Below, piece after piece: positions 27,053 through 35,765 of a stretch of 64,000 nt of DNA. The stretch comes from Paenibacillus silvae (lineage in GTDB: Bacteria > Bacillota > Bacilli > Paenibacillales > Paenibacillaceae): contig NZ_BMFU01000001.1 of the NCBI RefSeq assembly GCF_014639235.1, positions 992,001 through 1,056,000 on the forward strand, given 5' to 3'. The notes beneath the pieces were generated by a model. That model did no database searches. It saw nothing but the letters and a program-made list of their open reading frames with translations, and had not been told where the DNA came from. Positions within the stretch are counted from its first letter, which is position 1. Each line of letters starts with the position of its first letter. The position numbers and the translations under genes were made by a program.

Positions 27053-27868
27053 ATGAATCGTTATCTCTCATTATTGCTAAGTTTCTGTTTGATTTTTCTT
27101 AGTATTGCTCCCTTTGCAGAAGCAAAGCCGAATCAGGTTGGCTCCAGCGGACTTTATGAAGTCAGCACAGGTGTTTCTTTATATGCTGAGATTCAGGGCG
27201 TTAAAACCTCTCTTCCCACCGTTGTTTTCATTAGCGGGTATGGTGATGATTCATCCGTCTGGTCTGATATGCAATCCGAGATTTCCAAAACAACGTTAAC
27301 TGTATCCTATGATCGGGCCGGACTTGGTCTTAGTGACGACACCACCAAGGATAAAACAGCAAAACAGCAAGTGAAGGAACTACATAAGCTTTTGCGAAAA
27401 GCTAATATTCCAGGGCCGTATGTACTGGTGGGCCACAGCCTCGGCGGGGTAAATGTGCGAGCTTTTGCTGACCGTTATAGAGATGAAGTTGCAGGAGCTG
27501 TTCTGATCGACGCCTCTCATGAAAAGCAGGAGGAAGCCATTTTAGCCACCCTGCCTGAAGAATTTAAAGAATTGTATTTATCACAATTTACTGTTGAAGG
27601 AAGCTATAAGGATGTCATCAAAAGCTTCAAATACATTGAAAAGCTGCGTGCCAAAGATACATTACGTGATCTTCCTTTAACCGTTGTTTCTGCAACAGAA
27701 CATGGTATGGGACCAGAAATGGAATTGAAATGGGCAGAAATGCAGCTGGATCTGGCTTCGTTGTCCAACCATTCTACGCATGTCATTGCTCAAGGATCAG
27801 GACACTATGTATACCTTGACCAGCCAGAACTTGTGAAGCAGCAAATCCTTACCATGCTTGCACAATAG
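27053..27868 (+). CDS. secreted alpha/beta hydrolase
   Basis: The 271-residue protein has a signal peptide (about 1-24, ending PFAEA) and an alpha/beta-hydrolase fold. The nucleophile elbow is GHSLGG with S129, the oxyanion-region motif FISGYGDD is at about 59-66, and the catalytic His lies in QGSGHYVYLDQPELV near the end. It has a strong AGGAGG ribosome site and an AT-rich promoter. A decayed second copy of its 3' end lies at 29242-29430. The substrate is unknown; ester or lactone hydrolysis is typical. Confidence 0.88.
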   Translation: MNRYLSLLLSFCLIFLSIAPFAEAKPNQVGSSGLYEVSTGVSLYAEIQGVKTSLPTVVFISGYGDDSSVWSDMQSEISKTTLTVSYDRAGLGLSDDTTKDKTAKQQVKELHKLLRKANIPGPYVLVGHSLGGVNVRAFADRYRDEVAGAVLIDASHEKQEEAILATLPEEFKELYLSQFTVEGSYKDVIKSFKYIEKLRAKDTLRDLPLTVVSATEHGMGPEMELKWAEMQLDLASLSNHSTHVIAQGSGHYVYLDQPELVKQQILTMLAQ

Positions 27869-27960
27869 AAACCGGATATGTATCAGTGAATAGATCACGT
27901 GGAGTGATATATATTACGCTGTGACTGGTTAAACAATAGCCTCCAGAAGGAGACTGGGAC

Positions 27961-28761
27961 ATGGAATGGATGTATGAAGATGAAGATGTAGCTCAAAGAG
28001 TGACACGCGCCATTCAGACAGGTGATACTTCCTCTTTGGAGCAGCTTTTATTGGATCACTCCGGGTTGGCAAAAACAAAAATTCTGGAACGGAACCCTCA
28101 GAACAAAGGGGGCTGCTCAACCGTTTCCCGGACACTGCTGCATATAGCCACAGACTGGCCGGGTCATTTTCCCAATGTAACAAAGACGATTCGTATGTTG
28201 ACCGGATACGGTGCTGAAGTTAACGCCCCCATGCTCGGTGCAAATCACGAGACCCCCTTGCATTGGGCTGCAAGCTGTGATGATGTACAGGCACTGGATG
28301 CTCTGATCGATGCTGGTGCTGACATTGAAGCATCCGGGGCCGTAATTGCCGGAGGAACACCGCTGGACGATGCCGTTGCATTTGCACAGTGGAATACCGC
28401 AAGGCGTCTGGTTGAACGCGGAGCTCTTACCGCACTTTGGCATGCAGCCGCACTCGGAAAGATCGATGCCATCAAAAACCATTTTAAAGGAAAGTCACTA
28501 CCGGAATATTATCCTTGGACTTCAGGTAGCTCCTCGGCTCCAACAGATACAGTAAATATATCTTTCTGGTGTGCTTGTCATGGGGGCCAGCAAGAAGCAG
28601 CCGCATACCTTCTCCAGCAAGGTGCTGAACTGAATTGGGCAGCTGCCTGGGACGGATCGACACCATTGGACACAGTCAAGCGAAATGGTTTCACCGACTT
28701 GGTTACTTGGCTCGAACGACAGGGAGCTAAAGGTGCAGATAATATCAATCGTGAGATATGA
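27961..28761 (+). CDS. ankyrin-repeat protein
   Basis: The 266-residue protein has several ankyrin-type repeats. Clear units include TLLHIATDWPGHFPNVTKTI, ETPLHWAASCDDVQALDALI, GGTPLDDAVAFAQWNTARRLV and GSTPLDTVKRNGFTDLVTWL, with AGADIEASG-type loops. There is no signal peptide, so it is cytoplasmic. An AGAAGGAG site precedes the ATG. Ankyrin repeats bind other proteins; the partner is not evident. It lies between the hydrolase gene and remnants of a duplicated region. Confidence 0.85.
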   Translation: MEWMYEDEDVAQRVTRAIQTGDTSSLEQLLLDHSGLAKTKILERNPQNKGGCSTVSRTLLHIATDWPGHFPNVTKTIRMLTGYGAEVNAPMLGANHETPLHWAASCDDVQALDALIDAGADIEASGAVIAGGTPLDDAVAFAQWNTARRLVERGALTALWHAAALGKIDAIKNHFKGKSLPEYYPWTSGSSSAPTDTVNISFWCACHGGQQEAAAYLLQQGAELNWAAAWDGSTPLDTVKRNGFTDLVTWLERQGAKGADNINREI

Positions 28762-28806
28762 ACAGCCAGACTTACCGTAACAAGCAGTTAATTTCAGCGC
28801 AAATAA

Positions 28807-28862
28807 GGGGCTGGGTGCACTCAAACATGTTGAGTCGCCCAGCCCCTGCTTATGTATATTTT
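28807..28862 (+). terminator. hairpin terminator after the ankyrin gene
   Basis: GGGGCTGGG (28807-28815) pairs with CCCAGCCCC (28838-28846), with an inner ACTCAA/TTGAGT pairing. The T-rich tail is interrupted (TGCTTATGTATATTTT). Confidence 0.65.
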
Positions 28863-28921
28863 GCCATCATCATGTCATCCATGATGAGCTCGGACCCAAT
28901 CACATTATAATAGATCATAAA

Positions 28922-29203
28922 ATGCAGCCGTACCTGATTGATATTGAAGGTGCAGGGTTCTTTGACCTTGAGCATGAGCACAGCTTTCTGAAGCTTCGAT
29001 TCGGCGAATACTATCGTTATTTTGAACAAGAAAATCTTGATTTTGCACGGCTGTCATTCTATCGTTTATGTCATCATTTATCGTTGACCTCAGGGGGACT
29101 AAAGCTTCTTCACAGACACTTCCCCGATCGGCAGTTTGCCAAGAATCTTGCTGCATATCATGCAAGGCAAGCGATAGAGATGCTTTCACATAACCGAGAT
29201 TAA
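28922..29203 (+). pseudogene. C-terminal fragment of an aminoglycoside-phosphotransferase-like kinase
   Basis: The 93-codon frame encodes LIDIEGAGFFDLEHEHSFLK and FARLSFYRLCHHLSLTSGGL. This is the D-x-E...G-x-x-x-D metal-binding end and the following helices of the APH/choline-kinase fold. The ATP-binding lobe and the catalytic loop HGD are absent and the sequence before 28922 is not coding for them. It appears to be a 5'-truncated gene in a patch of remnants. Confidence 0.6.
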
Positions 29204-29241
29204 TCGTTATTACCATTCATTGGGAACAATCGTTATTTCTC

Positions 29242-29430
29242 ACAGGATGGGACCAAAAATGGAACTGAAATGGGCGAAATGCAGCAGGATCTCTTAACGC
29301 TGTCCCACCATTTTGCGCATAATTGTTGCTCAAGGATCAGGGCACTATATGGCTCGACCAGCCAAAGCTTGTGAAGCAGCAATCCTTACCATGCCGACCC
29401 AACAGAAAACAATATGTGTACAGTGAGAAA
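29242..29430 (+). pseudogene. decayed 3' copy of the alpha/beta hydrolase gene
   Basis: The stretch matches the last ~160 bases of the hydrolase gene (27706-27868) and about 25 bases beyond its stop, with scattered substitutions and several small deletions that destroy the frame. Clear shared blocks include TGCTCAAGGATCAGG and CTTGTGAAGCAGC. It is the relic of a tandem duplication whose first part is lost. Confidence 0.85.
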
Positions 29431-29469
29431 GTAACCGCCTAAAGTTCTAAAACTTCTGGCGGTTACTTT
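29428..29469 (+). terminator. strong hairpin, probable terminator
   Basis: AAAGTAACCGCC (29428-29439) pairs perfectly with GGCGGTTACTTT (29458-29469), followed by CTTATC. It ends the remnant region. Confidence 0.55.
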
Positions 29470-29629
29470 CTTATCGACAATGAGATTAACGTGCCCTGCC
29501 TTATAAAAGATTCCTTCAAGATCAGACAGGAATGCAAATCCATCCCCTATTTTATACATTGTAGATAAGAGCCTACTGCTCTAATATTTAAGAGTTTTTT
29601 GTCTGGATTGGAACTATTTAATATTTCCA

Positions 29630-31126
29630 TTAAGTGATGCTAAGACCCGCGCTCGCATATCCTGCAACAGTGGTAGCCACATCGATTCCGGCTGTAACTG
29701 TTGCTGAGAAGACCATAAGCAATCGGTCACTCGCAGCTACTGAAATACTCAGCCCTGTGGTCAATCCACTGGAGATTGTGCCTAATGCTAGAATGCCAGT
29801 CAACGCTGGTGCCAAGGTTACAACGGCTCCCGGCACGGCCGTAAAGCTATTATCAGGTGTAGTGGATCGGAATAATTGTGCAGTAATAGTTATTGTAGTT
29901 CCGACCAAGCTAAGTGCTGCTGTTGTACTAAAATAAGCAGCAAGCGAAGTAATCGTTCCAGCACGCGGTGCAGAAAAAGCAAAGTTAAGCAACGTGCCCG
30001 GTGAGCCTGTGAGGTCAATAACTCCTCCACTGATCGTTATTCCAGTTGTACTGCTCCCAAAACCAACCAAGCTGGAAGTATTCAAAACTCCGCCTAAAAC
30101 CGTAGTTAGTGAAGCCGGAAGACCAGATGCATAAGGAATAATCGCTCCAGTACCTGCCACGCCTGTTGCACCTGTCACGCCTGTCGCTCCAGTACCACCT
30201 GTCGGACCTGTTGCTCCTGTCACGCCTGTCGCGCCAGTACCACCTGTCGCTCCTGTCGGACCTGTTGCTCCTGTCACGCCTGTCGCGCCGGTACCACCTG
30301 TCGCTCCTGTCGGACCTGTTGCTCCTGCCACGCCCGTCGCGCCGGTACCACCTGTCGCTCCTGTCGGACCTGCTGCTCCTGTTACGCCTGTCGGACCTGT
30401 TGCTCCTGTTACGCCTGTCGGACCTGTTGCACCAGCAACGCCTGTCGCTCCCGTCGGGCCTGTTGCACCAGCAACGCCTGTCGCTCCCGTCGGGCCTGTT
30501 GCACCAGCAACGCCTGTCGCTCCTGTCGGACCTGTTGCACCAGCAACGCCTGTCGCTCCTGTCGGACCTGTTGCACCAGCAACGCCTGTCGCTCCCGTCG
30601 GGCCTGTTGCACCAGCAACGCCTGTCACGCCTGTCGCGCCGGTACCACCTGTCGCTCCTGTCGGACCTGTCGCTCCCGTCGGGCCTGTTGCACCAGCAAC
30701 GCCTGTCGCTCCCGTCGGACCTGTTGCACCTGCCGCTCCCGTAGCCCCAGTTGCCCCTGTTGTACCCAGAATTTCACCCAGTAGTTCCGAAGAAACTAAA
30801 CGATGGGCTGTCACTAGAGAGCCAGTACTGCTCTTCCCCCACACAGATATTTGGACAGGATCATTAAACTGAGCTGTTGTAGTGAAGGTGAATTCAAAGG
30901 CATCTAAATTGGCAAAGTAATTGTTTGTTATCACTTGATTTGGTGCAATATCAAAAGTTTGACTGACATATTGAATCCTTGTTCCGCCACTCATATAATA
31001 TCCTTGAATTAGTACAGTCGAGACTGTAGCATCACTTCGATTATCAATTCTAACCGTTACGGATTGCGTCGGTCTTACACCACTAACAGCGTTATTTTCA
31101 ATTGGCCCTGTCGATAAAAAACTCAT
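29630..31126 (-). CDS. BclA/BclB-like exosporium collagen-like protein
   Basis: The 498-residue protein has an N-terminal domain of about 115 residues (MSFLSTGPIENNAVSGVRPT... to HRLVSSELLG). A collagen-like region of about 68 Gly-X-Y triplets follows, mostly GAT, GPT and GVA. The globular C-terminal domain of the BclB type begins with GAIIPYASGLPASLTTVLGG and contains NFAFSAPRAGTITSLAAYFS. Such proteins form the hair-like outer layer of spores and are often glycosylated on threonine. The ATG at 31126 has AAGGGAG upstream and overlaps the stop of the preceding frame as ATGA. The ORF start further upstream only shadows that neighbour. Confidence 0.9.
   Translation of the reverse strand: MSFLSTGPIENNAVSGVRPTQSVTVRIDNRSDATVSTVLIQGYYMSGGTRIQYVSQTFDIAPNQVITNNYFANLDAFEFTFTTTAQFNDPVQISVWGKSSTGSLVTAHRLVSSELLGEILGTTGATGATGAAGATGPTGATGVAGATGPTGATGPTGATGGTGATGVTGVAGATGPTGATGVAGATGPTGATGVAGATGPTGATGVAGATGPTGATGVAGATGPTGATGVAGATGPTGVTGATGPTGVTGAAGPTGATGGTGATGVAGATGPTGATGGTGATGVTGATGPTGATGGTGATGVTGATGPTGGTGATGVTGATGVAGTGAIIPYASGLPASLTTVLGGVLNTSSLVGFGSSTTGITISGGVIDLTGSPGTLLNFAFSAPRAGTITSLAAYFSTTAALSLVGTTITITAQLFRSTTPDNSFTAVPGAVVTLAPALTGILALGTISSGLTTGLSISVAASDRLLMVFSATVTAGIDVATTVAGYASAGLSIT
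30158..30765 (-). repeat. tandem DNA repeats encoding the collagen-like region
   Basis: Gly-X-Y codons are arranged in nearly identical 9-, 18- and 36-base units. A 36-base unit containing CACCAGCAACGCCTGTCGCT recurs about six times between 30420 and 30640. Such arrays vary in copy number between strains. Confidence 0.85.
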
Positions 31127-31471
31127 CGCTTTGCTCCCTTCGTTGAAGAATAGTACCTTTGATGTGCATCTACCAATTCTCCTGATGCCTTTTTTCCCCA
31201 CACTGAAATTTCGCCATCTCCCACATTTGCCTCATTTATTTCAAAAAGATACTCAAAGGCATCTAAATCCGCAAAATAATTACGAGTCAATGCCTCATTA
31301 GGAGCAACACTTATCAGTTCACTCACATACAACGTTCTTGTTGTGTCTAGCACATACCCCTGCACTGATACGAGTAGCTACCCGACTCACAATTCTAATA
31401 GTTACCTGCTTTGTTGGTCTAACACCGGAAACGGCATTATTCTCAATCGGTCCCGTTGACAAAATTGTCAA
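31123..31471 (-). pseudogene. paralogue of the exosporium protein N-terminal domain, frameshifted
   Basis: A TTG start at 31471 has AAGGAGG upstream and gives LTILSTGPIENNAVSGVRPT, matching the N-terminus of the collagen-like protein. Near plus-strand base 31372 the frame shifts by one base. The second frame continues VSVQGYVLDTTRTLYVSELI to GELVDAHQRYYSSTKGAKR, again matching the paralogue (QGYYMSGGTRIQYVSQ...). Joined, this is a protein of about 115 residues consisting of the N-terminal domain only. It is coupled to the next gene by ATGA. It is either broken or affected by a sequencing error. Confidence 0.7.
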
Positions 31472-31638
31472 TCTTCCATCTCCCTCCTTCTGTGAACCTC
31501 TTACTCCAGCAGCAATGCTTTACTAAAGACTTAATAATAATATTCCTGTACAGAAGCAAAGGTTCGGTACAAACAGGTATAATTCGCTTTGTTTACAGCT
31601 TTTTTGCATTTTCCTCCTAAACGCCTCTATCCCGAATT

Positions 31639-31802
31639 GGGGCGTATCTTGATACCTACTGAAGTGCATCTTTTACCGCCTTTTCGCCCCCTGCTTTATC
31701 ACTTTTCCTTGACGCGCCCCGGCACACCTGCAGAAAACTTCCTGACTTGGAACGAAAATTCAGCAAAATTGGCTTCCTTCAGAATTCTCAGACACGCCCT
31801 AG
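31639..31802. mobile_element. MITE-like repeat, copy A
   Basis: About 164 bases match 56964-57129 closely, including the blocks CCTACTGAAGTGCATCTTTT and AACGAAAATTCAGCAAAAT. The ends form an imperfect terminal inverted repeat related to AGGGCGTGTCTGAAAA. There is no coding capacity. It is likely a miniature inverted-repeat element moved by a transposase encoded elsewhere. Confidence 0.75.
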
Positions 31803-31862
31803 TAAGCACACAAGAGAATTGAAGAATATATTCACTTTTGATCAAAAAAGGTCACAATAAAA

Positions 31863-31902
31863 TTAAAAAAGCTGGCATCAGCATATCACCGACGTCAGCT
31901 TC
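31863..31902 (-). terminator. probable terminator of the iron-uptake pair
   Basis: On the minus strand AAGCTG...CAGCTT forms an imperfect stem followed by TTTTTTAATTT, about 30 bases past the reductase stop. Confidence 0.5.
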
Positions 31903-31932
31903 CATAATGAATTAAATCATCGCCTGTACTTA

Positions 31933-32958
31933 CTACAGCTTGTTAAACGCTTTGTTTTTATCAAAAAAACGGGCATTGTGAGAGGAAACACCTGCCATAT
32001 TCGGGGCAGAAGGGTCCAAATATGTTTTTGCACTGTTAACTGCAAGGACTGCGTCAGAAAAAGCGCCTGCGATCAGTCTGAACTTGCTTCCATAAGTAAT
32101 AAAGTCACCTGCACCAAATATCCCGGGAATACTTGTCCGCATACGTGCATCAACCCTTACTCCATAATCATCCTGCTTTAATCCCCATTGTACAAGCTGA
32201 CCGAAATCACGATCATACCCATGGCATACAACAATCTCGTCGATGTCTAGCTGCGTAATCTCTCCATTCTCTACCTGAGTAACCTCTACCCGCTCTATAT
32301 GCTCTCCCGCCCCGTATAAACGAGAAAGGGAATAGGGTGTCATTACCCGAACCATCGCTTTCATCTGCGCAACAGGTAACTCATGTGCACTGAACTGATG
32401 CTGTCTGTGAATCACGGTCACTTCGGAAGCGATTGGAGTGATCTCATTCGCCCAATCGACGGCCGAGTTTCCTCCACCTGAGATTAGAACACGCTTTCCA
32501 GCGAATCTTGACAGATCAGTAATCGTGTAATGCAAATTGGTCAGTTCATATCGATTAGCGCCTTCAATATCAAGCTTCTGTACCTGAGTTATGCCCCTTC
32601 CCGCACATAATATGATTGTTCTTGTATAATGCAGCTCTCCTGTTTGAGTAGTGAGCACAAAAATCCCATCTTCACGCCGTTGCATCTGATCTACTTGTTG
32701 CCCGTAAACGATGGTTGGTTCAAAGGTTCGTGACTGAATCTCCAGTGAATGAATCAGCCTCTCACAGCGAACTGGCTCAATTCCGCCAACATCCCAGATC
32801 AGCTTCTCTGGATAGGTTCGCATAAATCCACCCAGCTCCTGCTTGGCCTCAATGATTTTGGTTTGCATGGCTCTCATACCACTATAAAAAGCTGCGTACA
32901 TGCCCGCCGGGCCCCCACCAACAATGGTGATATCATAAATATCCGGTAGCTTCGTCAT
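31933..32958 (-). CDS. NAD(P)/FAD-dependent reductase (ferredoxin-NADP reductase/thioredoxin-reductase-like)
   Basis: The 341-residue protein has an FAD-binding GGGPAGMYAAFYSGMR motif at about 14-29, a second nucleotide-binding motif ISGGGNSAVDWA at about 159-170, and the C-terminal FAD motif GIFGAGDF. The CxxC of thioredoxin reductases is absent. This matches type-2 ferredoxin/flavodoxin NADP reductases such as B. subtilis YumC/YcgT. It directly abuts the siderophore-binding lipoprotein gene under a Fur box, so reductive release of iron from imported siderophores is a reasonable inference. Confidence 0.85.
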   Translation of the reverse strand: MTKLPDIYDITIVGGGPAGMYAAFYSGMRAMQTKIIEAKQELGGFMRTYPEKLIWDVGGIEPVRCERLIHSLEIQSRTFEPTIVYGQQVDQMQRREDGIFVLTTQTGELHYTRTIILCAGRGITQVQKLDIEGANRYELTNLHYTITDLSRFAGKRVLISGGGNSAVDWANEITPIASEVTVIHRQHQFSAHELPVAQMKAMVRVMTPYSLSRLYGAGEHIERVEVTQVENGEITQLDIDEIVVCHGYDRDFGQLVQWGLKQDDYGVRVDARMRTSIPGIFGAGDFITYGSKFRLIAGAFSDAVLAVNSAKTYLDPSAPNMAGVSSHNARFFDKNKAFNKL

Positions 32959-33975
32959 CTAAGGCACCAGCTTTTCTACCACATAATCCATTAACTTCAC
33001 AGAGCCGATTGGACCGACACCTGATGTAAATTCACTTGTTTTTAACGGAAAGACATGATCATTCTTCACAGCTTCGAGATTTTTCCACAGCTTACTTTGC
33101 TTTAAATTTTCCATAGATTGCTTCGTATCATAACCTTTAAGCGTTCGATCCTCCAGGAATATATAATCCGGGCTCATCTCTGGCAGAAACTCCAACGAAA
33201 ATGGGTTGAACCATACAGTAGAGTCCTTGATCGCTTCCGGACTGTTCAAACCTAACGTGTTATAGAAAAATATGCTGCTATTTCCTCCCTTTGGCCCCAT
33301 AAAACGATATCGATCATGCTCAACTCTGAGTACCAGTACCGTTTTATTCCCTAGAGCAGCAGCTATTTTTTCTCTGGCTTGTTTTGCTTTTTCATCAAAT
33401 TCAGTTAATATACTTGTCGCTTTTTCAGACTTATCAAATATGGCAGCCAGTTTTGGCATGGCTCGCGTCATTTCACTATTGGAATCTAGTGCCACAGTAG
33501 GAGCAATTTTGGACAACTCATCATACACGCTTTGTTCCATACCTTCACCTGCTGTAAGAAGCATATCCGGCGACAGGGCCAACAGCTGTTCATAATTCAT
33601 TTGATATTGCTCAATTTCAATAATTTGAACACCATGTTCCTTAAAATATGCTGGACGATATTCAGCCTCTACTTCCGGTGTATATAAAACGATTTGTGGT
33701 GTGATCCCCATCTCTATCAAATACTCGGCATAAATAGAGTTTAATACAACAAGATTTTGGGGATGTGCAGGGATCGTTACCTCCCCAAACTGATCATGCA
33801 CCACTTTTGTCTCATCTGCTACGTTAACTGCTCCCTCTGCCCCCGTTGTCACTTCGGTGCCAGCTACTGCTGTGCCCCCTGCATCTGTTTCCTCTGTCGC
33901 CCCACCACTGCATGCAGCAAGCAGTAAGCCTGCAATCAGCAACAAAATACCTAATCCTTTAATTCTGACTTTCAT
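32959..33975 (-). CDS. iron-siderophore ABC transporter substrate-binding lipoprotein
   Basis: The 338-residue protein has a lipoprotein signal with lipobox LLAACSGG and a Thr/Glu/Gly-rich linker. The FecB/FepB-type binding domain follows (VVLNSIYAEYLIEMGITPQI, YEQLLALSPDMLLTAGEG, LEFLPEMSPDYIFLEDR). It captures a ferric siderophore outside the membrane. A Fur box overlaps its promoter at 33999-34017. No permease or ATPase gene follows, so it must use a transporter encoded elsewhere. Its stop abuts the reductase start. Confidence 0.92.
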   Translation of the reverse strand: MKVRIKGLGILLLIAGLLLAACSGGATEETDAGGTAVAGTEVTTGAEGAVNVADETKVVHDQFGEVTIPAHPQNLVVLNSIYAEYLIEMGITPQIVLYTPEVEAEYRPAYFKEHGVQIIEIEQYQMNYEQLLALSPDMLLTAGEGMEQSVYDELSKIAPTVALDSNSEMTRAMPKLAAIFDKSEKATSILTEFDEKAKQAREKIAAALGNKTVLVLRVEHDRYRFMGPKGGNSSIFFYNTLGLNSPEAIKDSTVWFNPFSLEFLPEMSPDYIFLEDRTLKGYDTKQSMENLKQSKLWKNLEAVKNDHVFPLKTSEFTSGVGPIGSVKLMDYVVEKLVP

Positions 33976-33998
33976 GATTTGCTTCTCCCTCTCAAATT

Positions 33999-34017
33999 GA
34001 TAATGATAATTATTATC
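33999..34017. promoter_or_regulatory. Fur box
   Basis: GATAATGATAATTATTATC matches the 19-base consensus GATAATGATAATCATTATC at 18 positions. It lies 24 bases before the lipoprotein start, which predicts repression in iron-rich cells. Confidence 0.92.
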
Positions 34018-34076
34018 AATAATACTATCAAATCAAAAGGGCCTCTTCCATAGCATATCGTGCGTATCAATTTGGA

Positions 34077-35702
34077 TTATTGTGCTTCCACAAAAGTGGT
34101 ACTCGTCAGATGCTTGGTGATTTCATCGAGAATGATTCGATGTCCTGTAACACCATGACCATTCACCCACAAACATGTATCCACATAATACACAGTATTG
34201 TTTTTTACTGCTCTCAGTTCGTTCCATTGCAGAGTTTCACTTAATTTACGCATACTTTCATCCGCATTCAAATGCTGCATTTTACGTATTTCGACAAACA
34301 GATAATCAGGATCAGCTTCCCATAGCAGCTCCAGTGAACAAGCATTAAACCAGGCATTTCCCTGTTGCAGTGGTTGAGGCAGGGCAAGCCCGAGTTGTTC
34401 ATACAGCAGCTTGGATATACCATGTGAACGTCCTCCCAAATAACGATAACCGAATGCCTCTACCCTCAAGACCATGACCGTGGAGGAATTTTGAATTACG
34501 GGCTGCAGCTGTTGCTGTGCATTCTCTATTTCCTGCTTCATTTGCAAACACAACTGTTGTGCCATCTCCTCACGTTGAAACCAGACAGCCAATTGATGAA
34601 GTACAGGTTCTACATCCTGTGGAAGTCCGGTCAGAACGGGCCCATCATTGCGAAGTTTATATTTGACCTCTTCCGCCCATACGTTGCCAATTATAAGTTC
34701 AGGTTGCGCTTCTAATACAAGCTCGATATCCGCTTCATACTGAGCAACCTCCAGCAGTATAACTTCATGGTCAGCAAAAAAATCACGTTGATGCGAGGAC
34801 AGCAATAACGGTGTTACAACAACAGCATTGGGAATAATCCCTAGATGAATCAGCGCTTCCGCAAAAAGCGGAGAAAGAGATAGAATTCGGCGTTGACATA
34901 ACGTCTGCCGGTAGCTCTTTGGTGAAATGCCAGTCAGTTGTTTGAAACGACGGCTGAAATAGTGCACATCCTCGAAGCCGGATTTTTTAGCAACATCCTG
35001 AACGGTTGCAGTGGTCAACACCAACTCCTCCTGCGCACGATAAATGCGGTAATGCGCCAGAAAATCCAGCGGTGGCTTTCCATAGCATTCATTAAACTTT
35101 CGAGAATAATGCCACGGACTGATTCCGGCAACTTCCGCCAGCTGCTTGCGCGTCACCATCTGATCGTAATGCTCCTGGATATAAGTAACGGTTCGCTGGA
35201 GGCCAACTTCTGGCGTAACCTCATCTTCTGGTAGATAGAGGATATGTAAAAGCTCATACAGCAAATGTTGCTTGGTTACCCACGCCGATTCACCTTCCTG
35301 CAAACCAATCCCGTTCAAATACTGAATAAGGCCGGCCAGTTTCCCGCTCGTCAGTTGCACCTTCTGATATGCATACGTATTCCCTGACGGGAGATGCCAT
35401 CTGAATGTCTCTGTTTGTATGTGTTCTTGTGGCACAGAAAAAATATCGAACTGAATATTAAATCCGGCCAGATCGAGATTTCCGACCTCCAAAATCTCCA
35501 CTAAAGAGTTTTTTTCAAGTGCGATAAGTTCTCCACATGAAACCTGAATAGGTTGACCATTAATATTCCAGCTTGCTTTTCCGTCAATGATTAACAAAAA
35601 GCTGTGATTGACCAGATGATGTCGCTCACCATTAGACACCCATGCACTGTCTAATGCGCTTATTGATTTCCATTGGGCAATCCATTCCGTATTGTTAGAC
35701 AT
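34077..35702 (-). CDS. Btr-like AraC regulator with siderophore-binding domain
   Basis: The 541-residue protein has an N-terminal cupin-like domain (about 1-110). An AraC double helix-turn-helix follows at about 165-270 (VTRKQLAEVAGISPWHYSRK, ATVQDVAKKSGFEDVHYFSRRFKQLTGISPKSY). The C-terminal FecB-like binding domain is at about 275-535. There is no signal peptide, so the binding domain is cytoplasmic. This is the architecture of B. subtilis Btr, which activates siderophore-uptake genes when it binds the siderophore. It lies just upstream of, and on the same strand as, the Fur-controlled lipoprotein/reductase pair, its likely target. Confidence 0.88.
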   Translation of the reverse strand: MSNNTEWIAQWKSISALDSAWVSNGERHHLVNHSFLLIIDGKASWNINGQPIQVSCGELIALEKNSLVEILEVGNLDLAGFNIQFDIFSVPQEHIQTETFRWHLPSGNTYAYQKVQLTSGKLAGLIQYLNGIGLQEGESAWVTKQHLLYELLHILYLPEDEVTPEVGLQRTVTYIQEHYDQMVTRKQLAEVAGISPWHYSRKFNECYGKPPLDFLAHYRIYRAQEELVLTTATVQDVAKKSGFEDVHYFSRRFKQLTGISPKSYRQTLCQRRILSLSPLFAEALIHLGIIPNAVVVTPLLLSSHQRDFFADHEVILLEVAQYEADIELVLEAQPELIIGNVWAEEVKYKLRNDGPVLTGLPQDVEPVLHQLAVWFQREEMAQQLCLQMKQEIENAQQQLQPVIQNSSTVMVLRVEAFGYRYLGGRSHGISKLLYEQLGLALPQPLQQGNAWFNACSLELLWEADPDYLFVEIRKMQHLNADESMRKLSETLQWNELRAVKNNTVYYVDTCLWVNGHGVTGHRIILDEITKHLTSTTFVEAQ

Positions 35703-35765
35703 CCTTTATCCTTTCTGACATTTAGAACCTATCAAATCAAAATTAGTACATCTATCTGAATCAAG

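Larger units (their letters stand above)
31472..31932. other. intergenic region containing a MITE-like repeat
   Basis: No gene is seen. A repeated element is at 31639-31802 and a terminator for the iron locus is near 31863-31902. A 77-codon frame at 31589-31822 lies mostly inside the repeat and is not supported. Confidence 0.6.

Noticed and set aside
30166..30744. 192-codon frame on the plus strand with LSRLSRQYHL-type repeats
   Set aside because: It is the antisense image of the collagen-coding repeats, with no ribosome site and no plausible protein.
30158..30765. Regular short repeats that could suggest a CRISPR array
   Set aside because: The units are contiguous coding triplets of a collagen-like protein without unique spacers.
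34077..35702. AraC-type gene as another membrane-anchored lipoprotein fusion
   Set aside because: Unlike the 23.7 kb gene it has no signal or membrane segment between the modules; it fits the known cytoplasmic Btr design.
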